A stretch of 64,000 bases of DNA. Origin: Pelagibius sp037652055 (GTDB lineage Bacteria > Pseudomonadota > Alphaproteobacteria > Kiloniellales > Kiloniellaceae). The stretch is taken from the NCBI RefSeq assembly GCF_037652055.1, contig NZ_JBBKAH010000002.1, forward strand, positions 372,001 through 436,000. Reading direction: 5' to 3'. This document shows, one piece after another, positions 8,885 through 16,478 of this stretch. The notes beneath the pieces are model-generated. The model was given only the letters and a program-made list of their open reading frames with translations, did no database searches and was not told the origin of the DNA. Made by a program: the position numbers and the translations under genes. Within the stretch, counting starts at the first letter, position 1. Each line of letters begins with the position of its first letter.

Positions 8885-9673
8885 CTATGCTTGTTGTGAA
8901 AAAGAGTCGGGAAGATGGATCGCGGCGACAGCCCCCAGGGCGAACAGCCCCTGCAGGTGCCGGGCGAGATCGAACTGGTCGTCGATGGTAAGCGCGCGCT
9001 CGGCGGCGACACTGAGGCTGTTGCCGGCGGCAAGCGCGAAGAGAAATGCGTAGCCATCGGGCAGCAGCACGCGGACCTCGACCGAGAGCATCGGGCGCAG
9101 CACCGCCACCGCTTCGCCCGCCTTCATATCGACCGCGCGCGATGGGTCGGCACCGCTGGTGACCGCCCACAGCGAGGCGGCGGGCCAGCGCGAATTCAGC
9201 AGATGCAGTGAGGGGTGGAGCGCAAAGCGCAGCTCCGGCAACAGTTCCTGCGGCAACTCGGCAACGCGCGCGATGGAAAGCGGCTCCGCGTCGGCGGCGT
9301 GATAGGCGGCCAGACGCACCCATTCCAGCCGCGCCACGTCGCCGAGGTAGGGCACGCCCGCCGCCGGTTCAAAATCCTCGAGGAAATCGCCGAAGCTCTC
9401 GCCATAAAGCAACAGCACCGGCGTCCGCGGCGGGAAACGTCGGATGTAGGACTTGGCCACCGCTTTGAAGAAATCGTTGCCGACCAGCCGCTGCACCACC
9501 GGAAAGGCTGCCTCCATCGCCTCGATGAGACTGACCATCCGGTTGTTGCGGTAGACGTCGAAGCGCCGGCTCTGCGCAAGCACCGTCTGGCGCTTGAGCC
9601 CCGCCGGGGCCGGCAGCGACGGATCGGCGAGCGCCGCCGCGAAGTCCGCCTGCAGATCAGCCAGCTGCGGCAT
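8885..9673 (-). CDS. bufC: BufC-like maturation partner (DUF2063 family)
   Basis: 262 residues. The N-terminal region (about 1-110) has the DUF2063 pattern, with LADLQADFAAAL, then VYRNN and SFIEAMEAAFPVVQRLVG-like text, followed by YLGDVARLEWVR. DUF2063 is annotated in databases as a putative DNA-binding domain, but in MNIO loci it acts as the partner that presents the precursor peptide to the maturase (established for BufC/HvfC-type proteins). The start overlaps the end of bufB by 17 nt, implying coupled translation. Together with bufB it should form the modifying enzyme pair. Confidence is high because family and neighbours agree. Confidence 0.85.
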   Translation of the reverse strand: MPQLADLQADFAAALADPSLPAPAGLKRQTVLAQSRRFDVYRNNRMVSLIEAMEAAFPVVQRLVGNDFFKAVAKSYIRRFPPRTPVLLLYGESFGDFLEDFEPAAGVPYLGDVARLEWVRLAAYHAADAEPLSIARVAELPQELLPELRFALHPSLHLLNSRWPAASLWAVTSGADPSRAVDMKAGEAVAVLRPMLSVEVRVLLPDGYAFLFALAAGNSLSVAAERALTIDDQFDLARHLQGLFALGAVAAIHLPDSFSQQA

Positions 9674-10535
9674 GGGCCATCTCCGCTTGAAGAGCGTACT
9701 GGGTCACCATGATGCGCTCGGCGGTGCGCGCTTCGGCAAAGAGTGTCTTCCAGGCAGGCACATCATTGTCCCATTCGATGAGCGTCGGCGTCATCCCGGC
9801 GCGCGCAATGGACCGCGCGTAAAGCGACCACACCTTGTCGTCGACCGCGCGGTCGTGCGCATCGATCAGCAGCACGTTGCCGGCATCGTCGCGGTCGCGC
9901 GCATGGCCGGCGAGGTGGATTTCGCGCACTGCTTCCATGGGGAAGGCGTCGATATAGTCTTCCGCGCTGAAGTTTTGATTCGTCGCCGAGACCAGGACGT
10001 TGTTCACGTCGAGCAGCAGGTAACAGCCGGTCCGCAGCGACACCGCCTGCAAGAAGTCGAGCTCGCTCATCTCGCTTACCTCGAAGCTGACGTAGGTCGA
10101 GGGGTTTTCCAGCAGGATGCGGCGGCCGAGCACGCTCTGCACGCGGTCGATGTGCTCGCTGACATGCGCCACCGCCTCGCCGGTATAGGGCAGCGGCAGC
10201 AGATCGTTGAAGAAGACGCCGCCGTGGCTCGACCAGGCGAGATGTTCGCTGACCAAGCCCGGCTCGTAGCGGTCATTCAACACCTTCAGACGCTGCAGGT
10301 GTGATTCGTCAAGAGGCCGGTCGGCACCGATCGAAAGGCCGACGCCGTGCAGCGAGATCGGGTAGTCGCGGCGGATGGCCTCCAGATAGTGATGCGGCGG
10401 GCCGCCGGCGCCCATGTAGTTCTCCGCATGGACCTCGAACCAGCCGATGTCTGGCCGCTGGCCGAGGATGTCCTCGTAGTGCTGCGCCTTCAAGCCGACG
10501 CCGGCGCGTGCCGGAGCTGCTGCCGAGACCGTCAT
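9657..10535 (-). CDS. bufB: MNIO-family bufferin maturase BufB (DUF692)
   Basis: Multinuclear non-heme iron oxidative enzyme with a TIM-barrel fold. Metal-ligand motifs in order: FEVHAENYMG, SLHGVGLSIG, SEHLAWS, LLENPSTY, LLLDVNNVLVS, EIHLAGH, DAHDR and LIEWD. In bufferin systems this enzyme converts precursor cysteines to thiooxazole-type heterocycles that bind copper. The start at 10535 has GGAAGG nine bases upstream; the ATG at 10544 would sit directly on that site, and the 20-residue extension to 10604 lacks support. Length 292 is normal. The precursor gene bufA lies 96 bp upstream in the same operon. Confidence 0.92.
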   Translation of the reverse strand: MTVSAAAPARAGVGLKAQHYEDILGQRPDIGWFEVHAENYMGAGGPPHHYLEAIRRDYPISLHGVGLSIGADRPLDESHLQRLKVLNDRYEPGLVSEHLAWSSHGGVFFNDLLPLPYTGEAVAHVSEHIDRVQSVLGRRILLENPSTYVSFEVSEMSELDFLQAVSLRTGCYLLLDVNNVLVSATNQNFSAEDYIDAFPMEAVREIHLAGHARDRDDAGNVLLIDAHDRAVDDKVWSLYARSIARAGMTPTLIEWDNDVPAWKTLFAEARTAERIMVTQYALQAEMAHAAAG

Positions 10536-10631
10536 ACCCGCCATCCTTCCGCCTGCACGATGAGAACAAAAGAAAGGGTGGGGCACCGGCTGCTTGAGGG
10601 GCAAGCGGCCGGTGCCCTTCTCCGCCAGCCG

Positions 10632-10961
10632 TCAGGCCGGCAGATCGCGCTGGAGCGCATCCAGCGAGCCCTTGCGGTCGCCCGGCAGCTCGTATTCGGC
10701 AGTCGATTCCTCGACGCCGTACTTCATGCAGTCGCCGGCGGGCACCAGCTTCCAGGCGTTGCCCTGGTAGTCCACCGTCGAGGTGCCGGCGCAGGTGGTG
10801 CCGGGGCCGGCGGCGCAGTCGTTCTGGCCCGCCAGTGAGATGCCGAAGCACTTCTCCTTCGCCTGTGCGGCGGCGGGGCTGACATCGACGCTCGCCGACA
10901 CCGCCAGCGCCACGGCACCGGCGATCATGGCGGCACTCAGGATCTTGGTGTTCTCAGCCAT
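10632..10961 (-). CDS. bufA: BufA-type bufferin precursor (DUF2282), four-cysteine RiPP
   Basis: 109 residues. A signal peptide covers about 1-33 (a hydrophobic run at 8-22 and an SPAAAQA cleavage region). The mature part holds four Cys: C38, C49, C57 and C78, within the family text KCFGISLAGQNDC, GPGTTCAGTS, DYQGNAWKLVP. DUF2282 proteins are precursors of bufferins, periplasmic copper-chelating RiPPs modified by BufB-BufC before export. AAGGAG stands nine bases before the chosen ATG, so a 7-residue upstream extension is rejected. The tail after C78 is about 31 residues, acidic and without Cys. Copper as the metal is inferred from characterised homologues. Confidence 0.9.
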   Translation of the reverse strand: MAENTKILSAAMIAGAVALAVSASVDVSPAAAQAKEKCFGISLAGQNDCAAGPGTTCAGTSTVDYQGNAWKLVPAGDCMKYGVEESTAEYELPGDRKGSLDALQRDLPA

Positions 10962-11011
10962 TCTCGGAAACTCCTTGCTCAATCTCTCTATTGGAACGAT
11001 GGGATTGGAAG

Positions 11012-11554
11012 TCAGTTCGTGACCGGCGCGGACACCGTGTAAGTGTCCTTGTTGTCCTCGATCGCCTTCCAGCTCTTGGTCGAAGCCGGCGCGGCTTCCT
11101 TGGCCTGCCAGTTGGACTCCGCCTTGGTCAGGTTGCCGGGGATGTCACTCTCCCAGAATCCGACCACGGTCGGCGTGATGTTCAGGTAGAGCTTGCCGTC
11201 GACGATGCGCCAGAGGTTCGGGTTGCCCGGCACCTTGCCGCCCTGGGCGATGCCGTAGGCACAGTGGCCATCGTAGGCCGGGACATACTTTGCCGGATCG
11301 GCGAGGAACTTGTCTCGGTGCGCCTCGCTGGCGAAGGCCCACTTGGCGCCGTTGTATTCGGCAGTGATGCCGGCCTTGCCCGGCACCGCCTCCGGCTGAT
11401 GCTCGCCCGTCGGGGCCTGCTTCAGGTCGAAGTAGGCGACGGGATCGTAGCCGCTAAGAGCAAAGCCGCTCTCGTCGACATACTGTTCGCCGGCCTGGGC
11501 GGCGCCCAGGGTGAACGCGGAAAACGCCGAGGCCAGAAGAAGTCTTCGAATCAT
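11012..11554 (-). CDS. Secreted YHS-domain protein
   Basis: 180 residues with a signal peptide (about 1-21, MIRRLLLASAFSAFTLGAAQA). The YHS-type domain shows SGYDPVAYF near 34-42, EYNGAKWAFAS, a YDGHCAYG motif and, further on, VVGFWESDIPG. Related entries are called YHS domain-containing (seleno)proteins; here the variable position is an ordinary Cys. YHS domains are associated with metal binding, including copper. It is the first gene of the minus-strand operon, 50 bp ahead of bufA, which suggests a metal-related periplasmic role alongside the bufferin. That functional link is inferred. Confidence 0.85.
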   Translation of the reverse strand: MIRRLLLASAFSAFTLGAAQAGEQYVDESGFALSGYDPVAYFDLKQAPTGEHQPEAVPGKAGITAEYNGAKWAFASEAHRDKFLADPAKYVPAYDGHCAYGIAQGGKVPGNPNLWRIVDGKLYLNITPTVVGFWESDIPGNLTKAESNWQAKEAAPASTKSWKAIEDNKDTYTVSAPVTN

Positions 11555-11641
11555 GGGGACCTCATATCTCCTGTTGCTTGTGGCGGCTTGTTGCCTGCCC
11601 TTCGCTAGAGATATTCGGCGGGCCCTGTTGCGATCAAATCA

Positions 11642-11664
11642 CGTCACTACACTAAAATGTGACG
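11642..11664. promoter_or_regulatory. Operator-like inverted repeat upstream of the YHS-buf operon
   Basis: Perfect 6-bp arms CGTCAC and GTGACG are separated by an 11-bp AT-rich core, about 90 bp upstream of the YHS gene start. The size and symmetry fit a dimeric regulator site. No regulator gene is adjacent, and no ECF sigma promoter was clearly identified. Confidence 0.35.
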
Positions 11665-11681
11665 GCGTAAGCCCTTGGATA

Positions 11682-12629
11682 TCAGCCGAAATCGACGGCC
11701 GTGGTATTGGCCCCGCAGAGCAGCACGGCGACCCGCTCGCCCTCGGCCGGGACGTAGCGGCCGGACAGCAGCGCAGCCATGGCAGCGGCGCCGCCCGGCT
11801 CGACCACCACCCGCAGGACATCCCAGAGCGCCTGCTGAGCGGCACGGATGGCGTCGTCGGTCACCAAGACGGAACGCTCGACGTACTTCTGGGCCAGCGG
11901 GAACATCAGGCGGCCGACCTGTTTGGGCGCCAGGGAGTCGGCGGCAATGCCCTCGGTCGGCGCATCGACGGGCTTGCCAGCGGCCAGCGCGTCGTGCAGC
12001 GTCGGCGCGCCTTCCGGCTCCACTGCGACGATGCGGATGCGCCCGGCGAACCACGCGGCGGTGCCGCCGATCAGGCCGCCGCCGCCGGTCGCCACCAGCA
12101 GGGTGTCGATATGGGGCAGTTGCGCCTCGATCTCCAGCCCGACGCTGCCCTGACCCAGGAGGGTTTCCGGCTGGTCGAAGGCGTGCACCGGCAGGGCACC
12201 GCTGTCGGCGACGAAAGCCTCGCTGGCGGCCAGGGCATCGGCATAGCGATCGCCGCCGACCACCAGCCTGGCGCCATAGCGCTCGATGCGCGCGGCCTTG
12301 GCCGGCGAGGTGACCGAGGGCAGAAAGATGGTCGCCGGGATGCCCAGCTTCATCGCGGCATAGGCGACGGCGGCGCCATGGTTGCCGCCGGAAGCCGCCG
12401 CCACCCCCGCCGACGGGACGTCGCGGGTCAGGAGATTGGAGAAGGCGCCGCGCGCCTTGAAGGAACCGGAGTGCTGCAGGAACTCCAGCTTCAGGTCGAG
12501 AGGATGCGGCGCGGCATCGAAGTCGGCGAGATCGGCCGCCAGCACGGGCGTGTGGCGTACGAAGGGGCGGATCCGCCGTTCGGTCTCGACGATGCGCTCG
12601 CGGGTGATGCCCGAGTCGATAATGTTCAC
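11682..12629 (-). CDS. PLP-dependent threonine/serine dehydratase family protein
   Basis: Fold-type II PLP enzyme, 315 residues. The PLP lysine is in SGSFKARGA (about 55-63), substrate binding in ASGGNHG (about 79-85), and the phosphate-binding loop in TGGGGLIGG. This combination points to threonine or serine dehydratase, or a serine racemase-like enzyme. There is no C-terminal ACT domain, so it is not the allosteric biosynthetic IlvA. The start overlaps the preceding ChaC-like gene by 4 nt (ATGA), so they are translationally coupled. The true substrate cannot be decided from the sequence. Confidence 0.85.
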   Translation of the reverse strand: MNIIDSGITRERIVETERRIRPFVRHTPVLAADLADFDAAPHPLDLKLEFLQHSGSFKARGAFSNLLTRDVPSAGVAAASGGNHGAAVAYAAMKLGIPATIFLPSVTSPAKAARIERYGARLVVGGDRYADALAASEAFVADSGALPVHAFDQPETLLGQGSVGLEIEAQLPHIDTLLVATGGGGLIGGTAAWFAGRIRIVAVEPEGAPTLHDALAAGKPVDAPTEGIAADSLAPKQVGRLMFPLAQKYVERSVLVTDDAIRAAQQALWDVLRVVVEPGGAAAMAALLSGRYVPAEGERVAVLLCGANTTAVDFG

Positions 12630-13267
12630 GTCTGGTCTCCTTGCCCGCGCAGCTTCCCGTCCCGGATGCGGCGCGCTTCCTTCAGCAGGCGTTCGAGGGC
12701 GCGGTCCCTGAGGCCCAACGCATGCAGGTGGTACACGGTGTTCTCCAGGTATTCGATGCAGGGGCCGCGGTTGCCGCAGCCCTGAAGGATCAGCGCCACC
12801 ACGGAGTCGTGGTCCAAAGCGCCGGCGTATTGGCGGTGCTCGCGGTCCGCCACGAAGGTCATGGCGGTGACTCGCCCCGCCTCTGTCTCCGCCCGGCGCC
12901 AGGTCGGGTGGTACACGCCGGTCACCATCTCGCGCTCGTCGAGGTAGTCCAGCACCGCCTCGCTCTCTGCCGCCGGCACGCGGAACACCATGCCCTGGCA
13001 GGACCCGCCGCGGTCAAGGCCGAGGACCAGCCCGGGCGACTCCGGCGTGCCGCGATAGCGGTGCGAGTAGACGCAGAAGCTGCGGTGCAGGCCGCGCAGC
13101 CGCGCGACGCGCACCTCGATGTGCGGGAAGCCTGGGTGCCACATGAGCGAACCGTAGCCAAAGACCCAGAAATCCTCGCCCGGGGGCGGCGTCAGGCGGC
13201 GCGCCGCGCGCTCCTCCGCCGAGAGGGACGGCAGCGTTTCCAGGTTCGGCTGTTTCTGGAGGCTCAT
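12626..13267 (-). CDS. ChaC-like gamma-glutamylcyclotransferase
   Basis: 213 residues. The N-terminal GYGSLMWHPGF motif binds the gamma-glutamyl group, and a conserved Glu lies in YLDEREMVTGVY, as in ChaC. ChaC enzymes cleave glutathione to 5-oxoproline and Cys-Gly in the cytoplasm. QGCGNRGPCIEYLENT near the C-terminus is also family-typical. It overlaps the dehydratase gene by 4 nt. A shared role in amino acid or glutathione turnover is an inference from the coupling alone. Confidence 0.88.
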   Translation of the reverse strand: MSLQKQPNLETLPSLSAEERAARRLTPPPGEDFWVFGYGSLMWHPGFPHIEVRVARLRGLHRSFCVYSHRYRGTPESPGLVLGLDRGGSCQGMVFRVPAAESEAVLDYLDEREMVTGVYHPTWRRAETEAGRVTAMTFVADREHRQYAGALDHDSVVALILQGCGNRGPCIEYLENTVYHLHALGLRDRALERLLKEARRIRDGKLRGQGDQT

Positions 13268-13397
13268 GAAATCCGGCAGTCTGATGGTGCTACCCCAATG
13301 TTAGGGGTGGGGCCCGGCGATGCAAGCCGCGCCCGGACATAACTGCCTTTTCGGGGCTGCCATTTCGGGGCTGCGGCGGCCGCCCGCGCCTTCTATC

Positions 13398-14465
13398 ATG
13401 CGGCCCATGCGTCGCTACCGCCTCGCCATCTCCGTCACCCTCGTGCTGCTCGTCGCCTCGGCTGCGGTGGTCGGCACCTGGCTGTGGGCGCGCCACGCCC
13501 TGGGCGAGGGCATCGCCCGCTGGCGGGACGAGCAGATCGAGCGCGGCTACACCGTCGACTACCAGGGACCAGAGTTCGGCGGCTTTCCCTTCGCCCTTTC
13601 GGTCAGCTTCCGGACGCCGCGAGTGACCACGCCACAGGGTCTCACCTGGCAGGGACCGCCTGTGCTGGGGACAGCGAAGCTGTGGGACCCCTTCACCATA
13701 GACCTGCATTTTCCCGGCCTGCACCGCCTCAACGCTTCCGAAGAGGCAATCCCGGCGGCTGCGGATGTCGAGTTGCCGCGCCAGGCGGACATCGCCGCCG
13801 AGGCCGCCGCCGGCCGCGTGGTGCTGCGGCGCGACGGCAAGGTGGAGAGCGCCAGCATCGACCTCGCCAGCCTGGTGGCCAGCGGCCCGAAGATCGAGAC
13901 CGTCACCCTGCAGAGGCTCACCGCGCGGCTGGGGCCGCTGCGCCCCGGAGACAGCGGTCCAAGCGGCGACACCTTGGAACAGCTGGACCTGGTCGGCGAG
14001 GTGCTGGGGGTCGGCCTGCCGGCAGAGCGCGGCGGCCTCTTGGGCGACCGGGTCGACCGCCTTTCGTTCGATTCGACGCTGGTCGGCGGCATTCCACCGG
14101 GCAAGCCCGAGACGGCGCTGCCGGCCTGGCGCGAGCGCGGCGGGCGCTGGCAGTTTCGCCGCCTCGCCGTCCTGTGGGGGCCCTTGGACCTCACGGCCGA
14201 CGGGGTGCTGACGCTGGACGAGGCGATGCGCCCGGCGGGCGAGTTCGAGACCAAGATGAAGGGCGCCGGCAAGATCATCGACCGGCTGATCGCGACCGGC
14301 GAGATCAAGCCGGAGGCCGCCTTCGCGGCGCGCCTGGCGCTGGCGGCCATGGGCCGCCCGGACAGCGTTACGGGAGAATCGGTGCTGGCGGCACCGATCA
14401 GTCTTCGCCAGGGGATGCTTTACCTGGGGCCGATCCCACTAGTCCCGATCGCTCCGGTTCTCTAG
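13398..14465 (+). CDS. DUF2125 domain-containing membrane-anchored protein
   Basis: About 355 residues from ATG 13398; the next in-frame ATG at 13407 is also possible, and the upstream extension to 13320 has no ribosome site. There is one N-terminal membrane anchor (about 8-28, LAISVTLVLLVASAAVVGTW), then a large beta-rich domain with WRDEQIERGYTVDY, GFPF and PFALSVSFRTP elements typical of DUF2125. The function is unknown; the fold resembles periplasmic lipid-handling or AsmA-like repeats, but this is a guess. Its last 68 bp overlap the tyrC gene on the other strand. Confidence 0.8.
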   Translation: MRPMRRYRLAISVTLVLLVASAAVVGTWLWARHALGEGIARWRDEQIERGYTVDYQGPEFGGFPFALSVSFRTPRVTTPQGLTWQGPPVLGTAKLWDPFTIDLHFPGLHRLNASEEAIPAAADVELPRQADIAAEAAAGRVVLRRDGKVESASIDLASLVASGPKIETVTLQRLTARLGPLRPGDSGPSGDTLEQLDLVGEVLGVGLPAERGGLLGDRVDRLSFDSTLVGGIPPGKPETALPAWRERGGRWQFRRLAVLWGPLDLTADGVLTLDEAMRPAGEFETKMKGAGKIIDRLIATGEIKPEAAFAARLALAAMGRPDSVTGESVLAAPISLRQGMLYLGPIPLVPIAPVL

Positions 14466-15387
14466 CGTCGAAGGAACCGGCCTGGTGGGCGTCGATGACC
14501 CCGCGGCGGATCTCCCGCGTGCGGCGGAAGAGGCCTTCCAGTGTTTCTCCCTCGCCCCAGCGGATCGCGCGCTGCAGTGCGGTGATATCCTCCGAGAAAC
14601 GCTGCAGCATTTCCAGCACCGCCTCGCGGTTGTTGAGGAAGACATCGCGCCACATCACCGGGTCGGAGCCGGCAATGCGGGTGAAGTCGCGGAAGCCGCC
14701 GGCGGAGAACTTCACCACCTCGGCGCGGGTGCTCTCCTCCAGATCAACGGCGGTGCCGACGATGGTGTAGGCGATGAGGTGCGGCAGGTGCGAGGTGATC
14801 GCCAGTACCTTGTCGTGGTGGCCGGCATCCATGATCTGCACGGTGGAGCCGCAGCGTTGCCAGAAGGCCGTAAGCCTCTCGACCGCCGCCTCCGGTGTGC
14901 CGGGGACCGGCGTCAGGATGCACCAGCGCTGCTCGAAGAGGTCGCCGAAGCCCGCCTCCGGCCCGGAGTGCTCGGTGCCGGCAATGGGGTGGCCCGGGAT
15001 GAACTCGACGCCGTCGGGCAGATGGGGACCGATGTCGCGGATCACCGCCTGCTTCACCGAGCCAACGTCGGTGACGATGGTGCCGGGGGCGAGGTGCGGG
15101 CCGGCTGCCCTGGCCACCGCCTCGTTGGCGCCGACCGGCACGCAGAAGATCACCAGGTCTGCCCCTTCGACGGCCTCGCTGGGCTCGGCATGGAGCGAAT
15201 CGGCAAAGCCCATGATGTCGATGACCTCGCGGGTTTCGGCGCGGCGCGAGTAGGCCGCGACATGGTCGGCGAGGCCGCGCTCGCGGATCGCCCACGCCAG
15301 CGAGGAGCCGATCAGGCCGGCGCCGAGGAGTGCCACCCGCTGGAACAGCGGTTCGCCCGTTACCTTGTTGGGCAGGGCGGCGCTCAT
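14398..15387 (-). CDS. tyrC: Prephenate/arogenate dehydrogenase (TyrA/TyrC family)
   Basis: NAD(P)-dependent oxidation step toward tyrosine. 329 residues. The Rossmann motif VALLGAGLIGSSLA is at about 17-30; the catalytic region has GHPIAGTEHSGPE with the conserved His and STRAEVVKFSAGGFRDFTRIA. No chorismate mutase or ACT domain is attached, as in cyclohexadienyl dehydrogenases. The start overlaps the end of hisC by 4 nt (ATGA), completing a coupled chorismate mutase-hisC-tyrC unit. Preference for prephenate or arogenate cannot be told. Confidence 0.9.
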   Translation of the reverse strand: MSAALPNKVTGEPLFQRVALLGAGLIGSSLAWAIRERGLADHVAAYSRRAETREVIDIMGFADSLHAEPSEAVEGADLVIFCVPVGANEAVARAAGPHLAPGTIVTDVGSVKQAVIRDIGPHLPDGVEFIPGHPIAGTEHSGPEAGFGDLFEQRWCILTPVPGTPEAAVERLTAFWQRCGSTVQIMDAGHHDKVLAITSHLPHLIAYTIVGTAVDLEESTRAEVVKFSAGGFRDFTRIAGSDPVMWRDVFLNNREAVLEMLQRFSEDITALQRAIRWGEGETLEGLFRRTREIRRGVIDAHQAGSFDAREPERSGLVGSAPGKASPGED

Positions 15388-16478
15388 TGCACGGCCTCGG
15401 CCAGGGCGTCCCCAAGGGCTTCAGCCGTGGCGCGCATGTCCTCTTCGGTGCCAATGGTGACACGCAGGCAATCGGGCAGGCCGTAGCCGACCATGGTGCG
15501 CAGCAGGATGCCCTGGCGCTTGGTGGCGGCCAGCACCGCCTCTGCCTGCGCCTTGCCGCCGGGAAAGCGCAGCAGCACAAAGTTGCCGGCGCTGGGCAGC
15601 GCCTCGATGCCGGACTTGGCGACCGCCGCGCTGAACCACGCCAGCCATTTTGCATTGTGCGCGACCGAACGTGCGACATGATCGCGGTCGCGTACCGCGG
15701 CGATACCGGCGGCCTGGGCAGCCTGGCTGACGTTGAAGGGCCCGCGCACGCGGTTCAGCACGTCGGCCACCGCCGGCGGCATATAGCCCCAGCCCAGGCG
15801 CAGCGCGGCGAGACCGTGGATCTTGGAGAAGGTGCGCAGCATGACGACGTTGTCGCTTGCCTCCACCAGCGGCGCCGACTGCGGATAGTCGGGCGCCGCC
15901 ACGTATTCGGCATAGGCCGCGTCGATCACCAGCAGCACGTGGTCCGGCAGGCCTTTGTGCAGGCGCCGGAGCGCGCTTTCCGAGAGGTAGCTGCCGGTCG
16001 GATTGTTCGGATTGGCCAGGAACAGCAGGCGCGTGCGCTCGGTGACGCGCGCCAAGAGGCCGTCGACATCGGCGGTGAGATTCGCCTCCGGCGCCGCCAC
16101 CGGCGTCGCGCCGACGGTCTTCGCCGAGATCGCGTACATGAGGAATCCGTGCTCGCTGTACAGCACCTCGTCGCCCGGGCCGGCGTAGGCGCGCACCAAG
16201 AGGCTGATCAGTTCGTCGGAGCCGGCGCCGCAGACGATGTTGGCGGCGTCCAGTGACTCCGCCTCGGCAATCGCGCGGCGCAGCTCCGTCGCACCGCCGT
16301 CGGGATAGCGGTGCAGCTGGTTCTTCTCCGCCTCGTAGGCGGCAATCGCCGCCGGGCTGGGGCCCAGCGGGTTCTCGTTGGAGGCCAGACGGATGACGCG
16401 GTTGGCCCCGGCGGCCTTGGACTCGCCGCCGACATAGGGCGCGATGTCGAGGATGCCGGGACGCGGTTTGATGGTCAT
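15384..16478 (-). CDS. hisC: Histidinol-phosphate / aromatic aminotransferase
   Basis: Fold-type I PLP aminotransferase, 364 residues. Typical elements are LASNENPLGPSP near the N-terminus, ANPNNPTGS, DAAYAEY, and the Schiff-base lysine in RTFSKIHGLAALRLGWG. The family is annotated HisC, but between chorismate mutase and prephenate dehydrogenase it may serve as (or double as) the aromatic aminotransferase acting on prephenate or (hydroxy)phenylpyruvate. The 4-nt overlaps at both ends indicate a tightly coupled operon. The choice between His and aromatic substrates is left open. Confidence 0.9.
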   Translation of the reverse strand: MTIKPRPGILDIAPYVGGESKAAGANRVIRLASNENPLGPSPAAIAAYEAEKNQLHRYPDGGATELRRAIAEAESLDAANIVCGAGSDELISLLVRAYAGPGDEVLYSEHGFLMYAISAKTVGATPVAAPEANLTADVDGLLARVTERTRLLFLANPNNPTGSYLSESALRRLHKGLPDHVLLVIDAAYAEYVAAPDYPQSAPLVEASDNVVMLRTFSKIHGLAALRLGWGYMPPAVADVLNRVRGPFNVSQAAQAAGIAAVRDRDHVARSVAHNAKWLAWFSAAVAKSGIEALPSAGNFVLLRFPGGKAQAEAVLAATKRQGILLRTMVGYGLPDCLRVTIGTEEDMRATAEALGDALAEAVQ

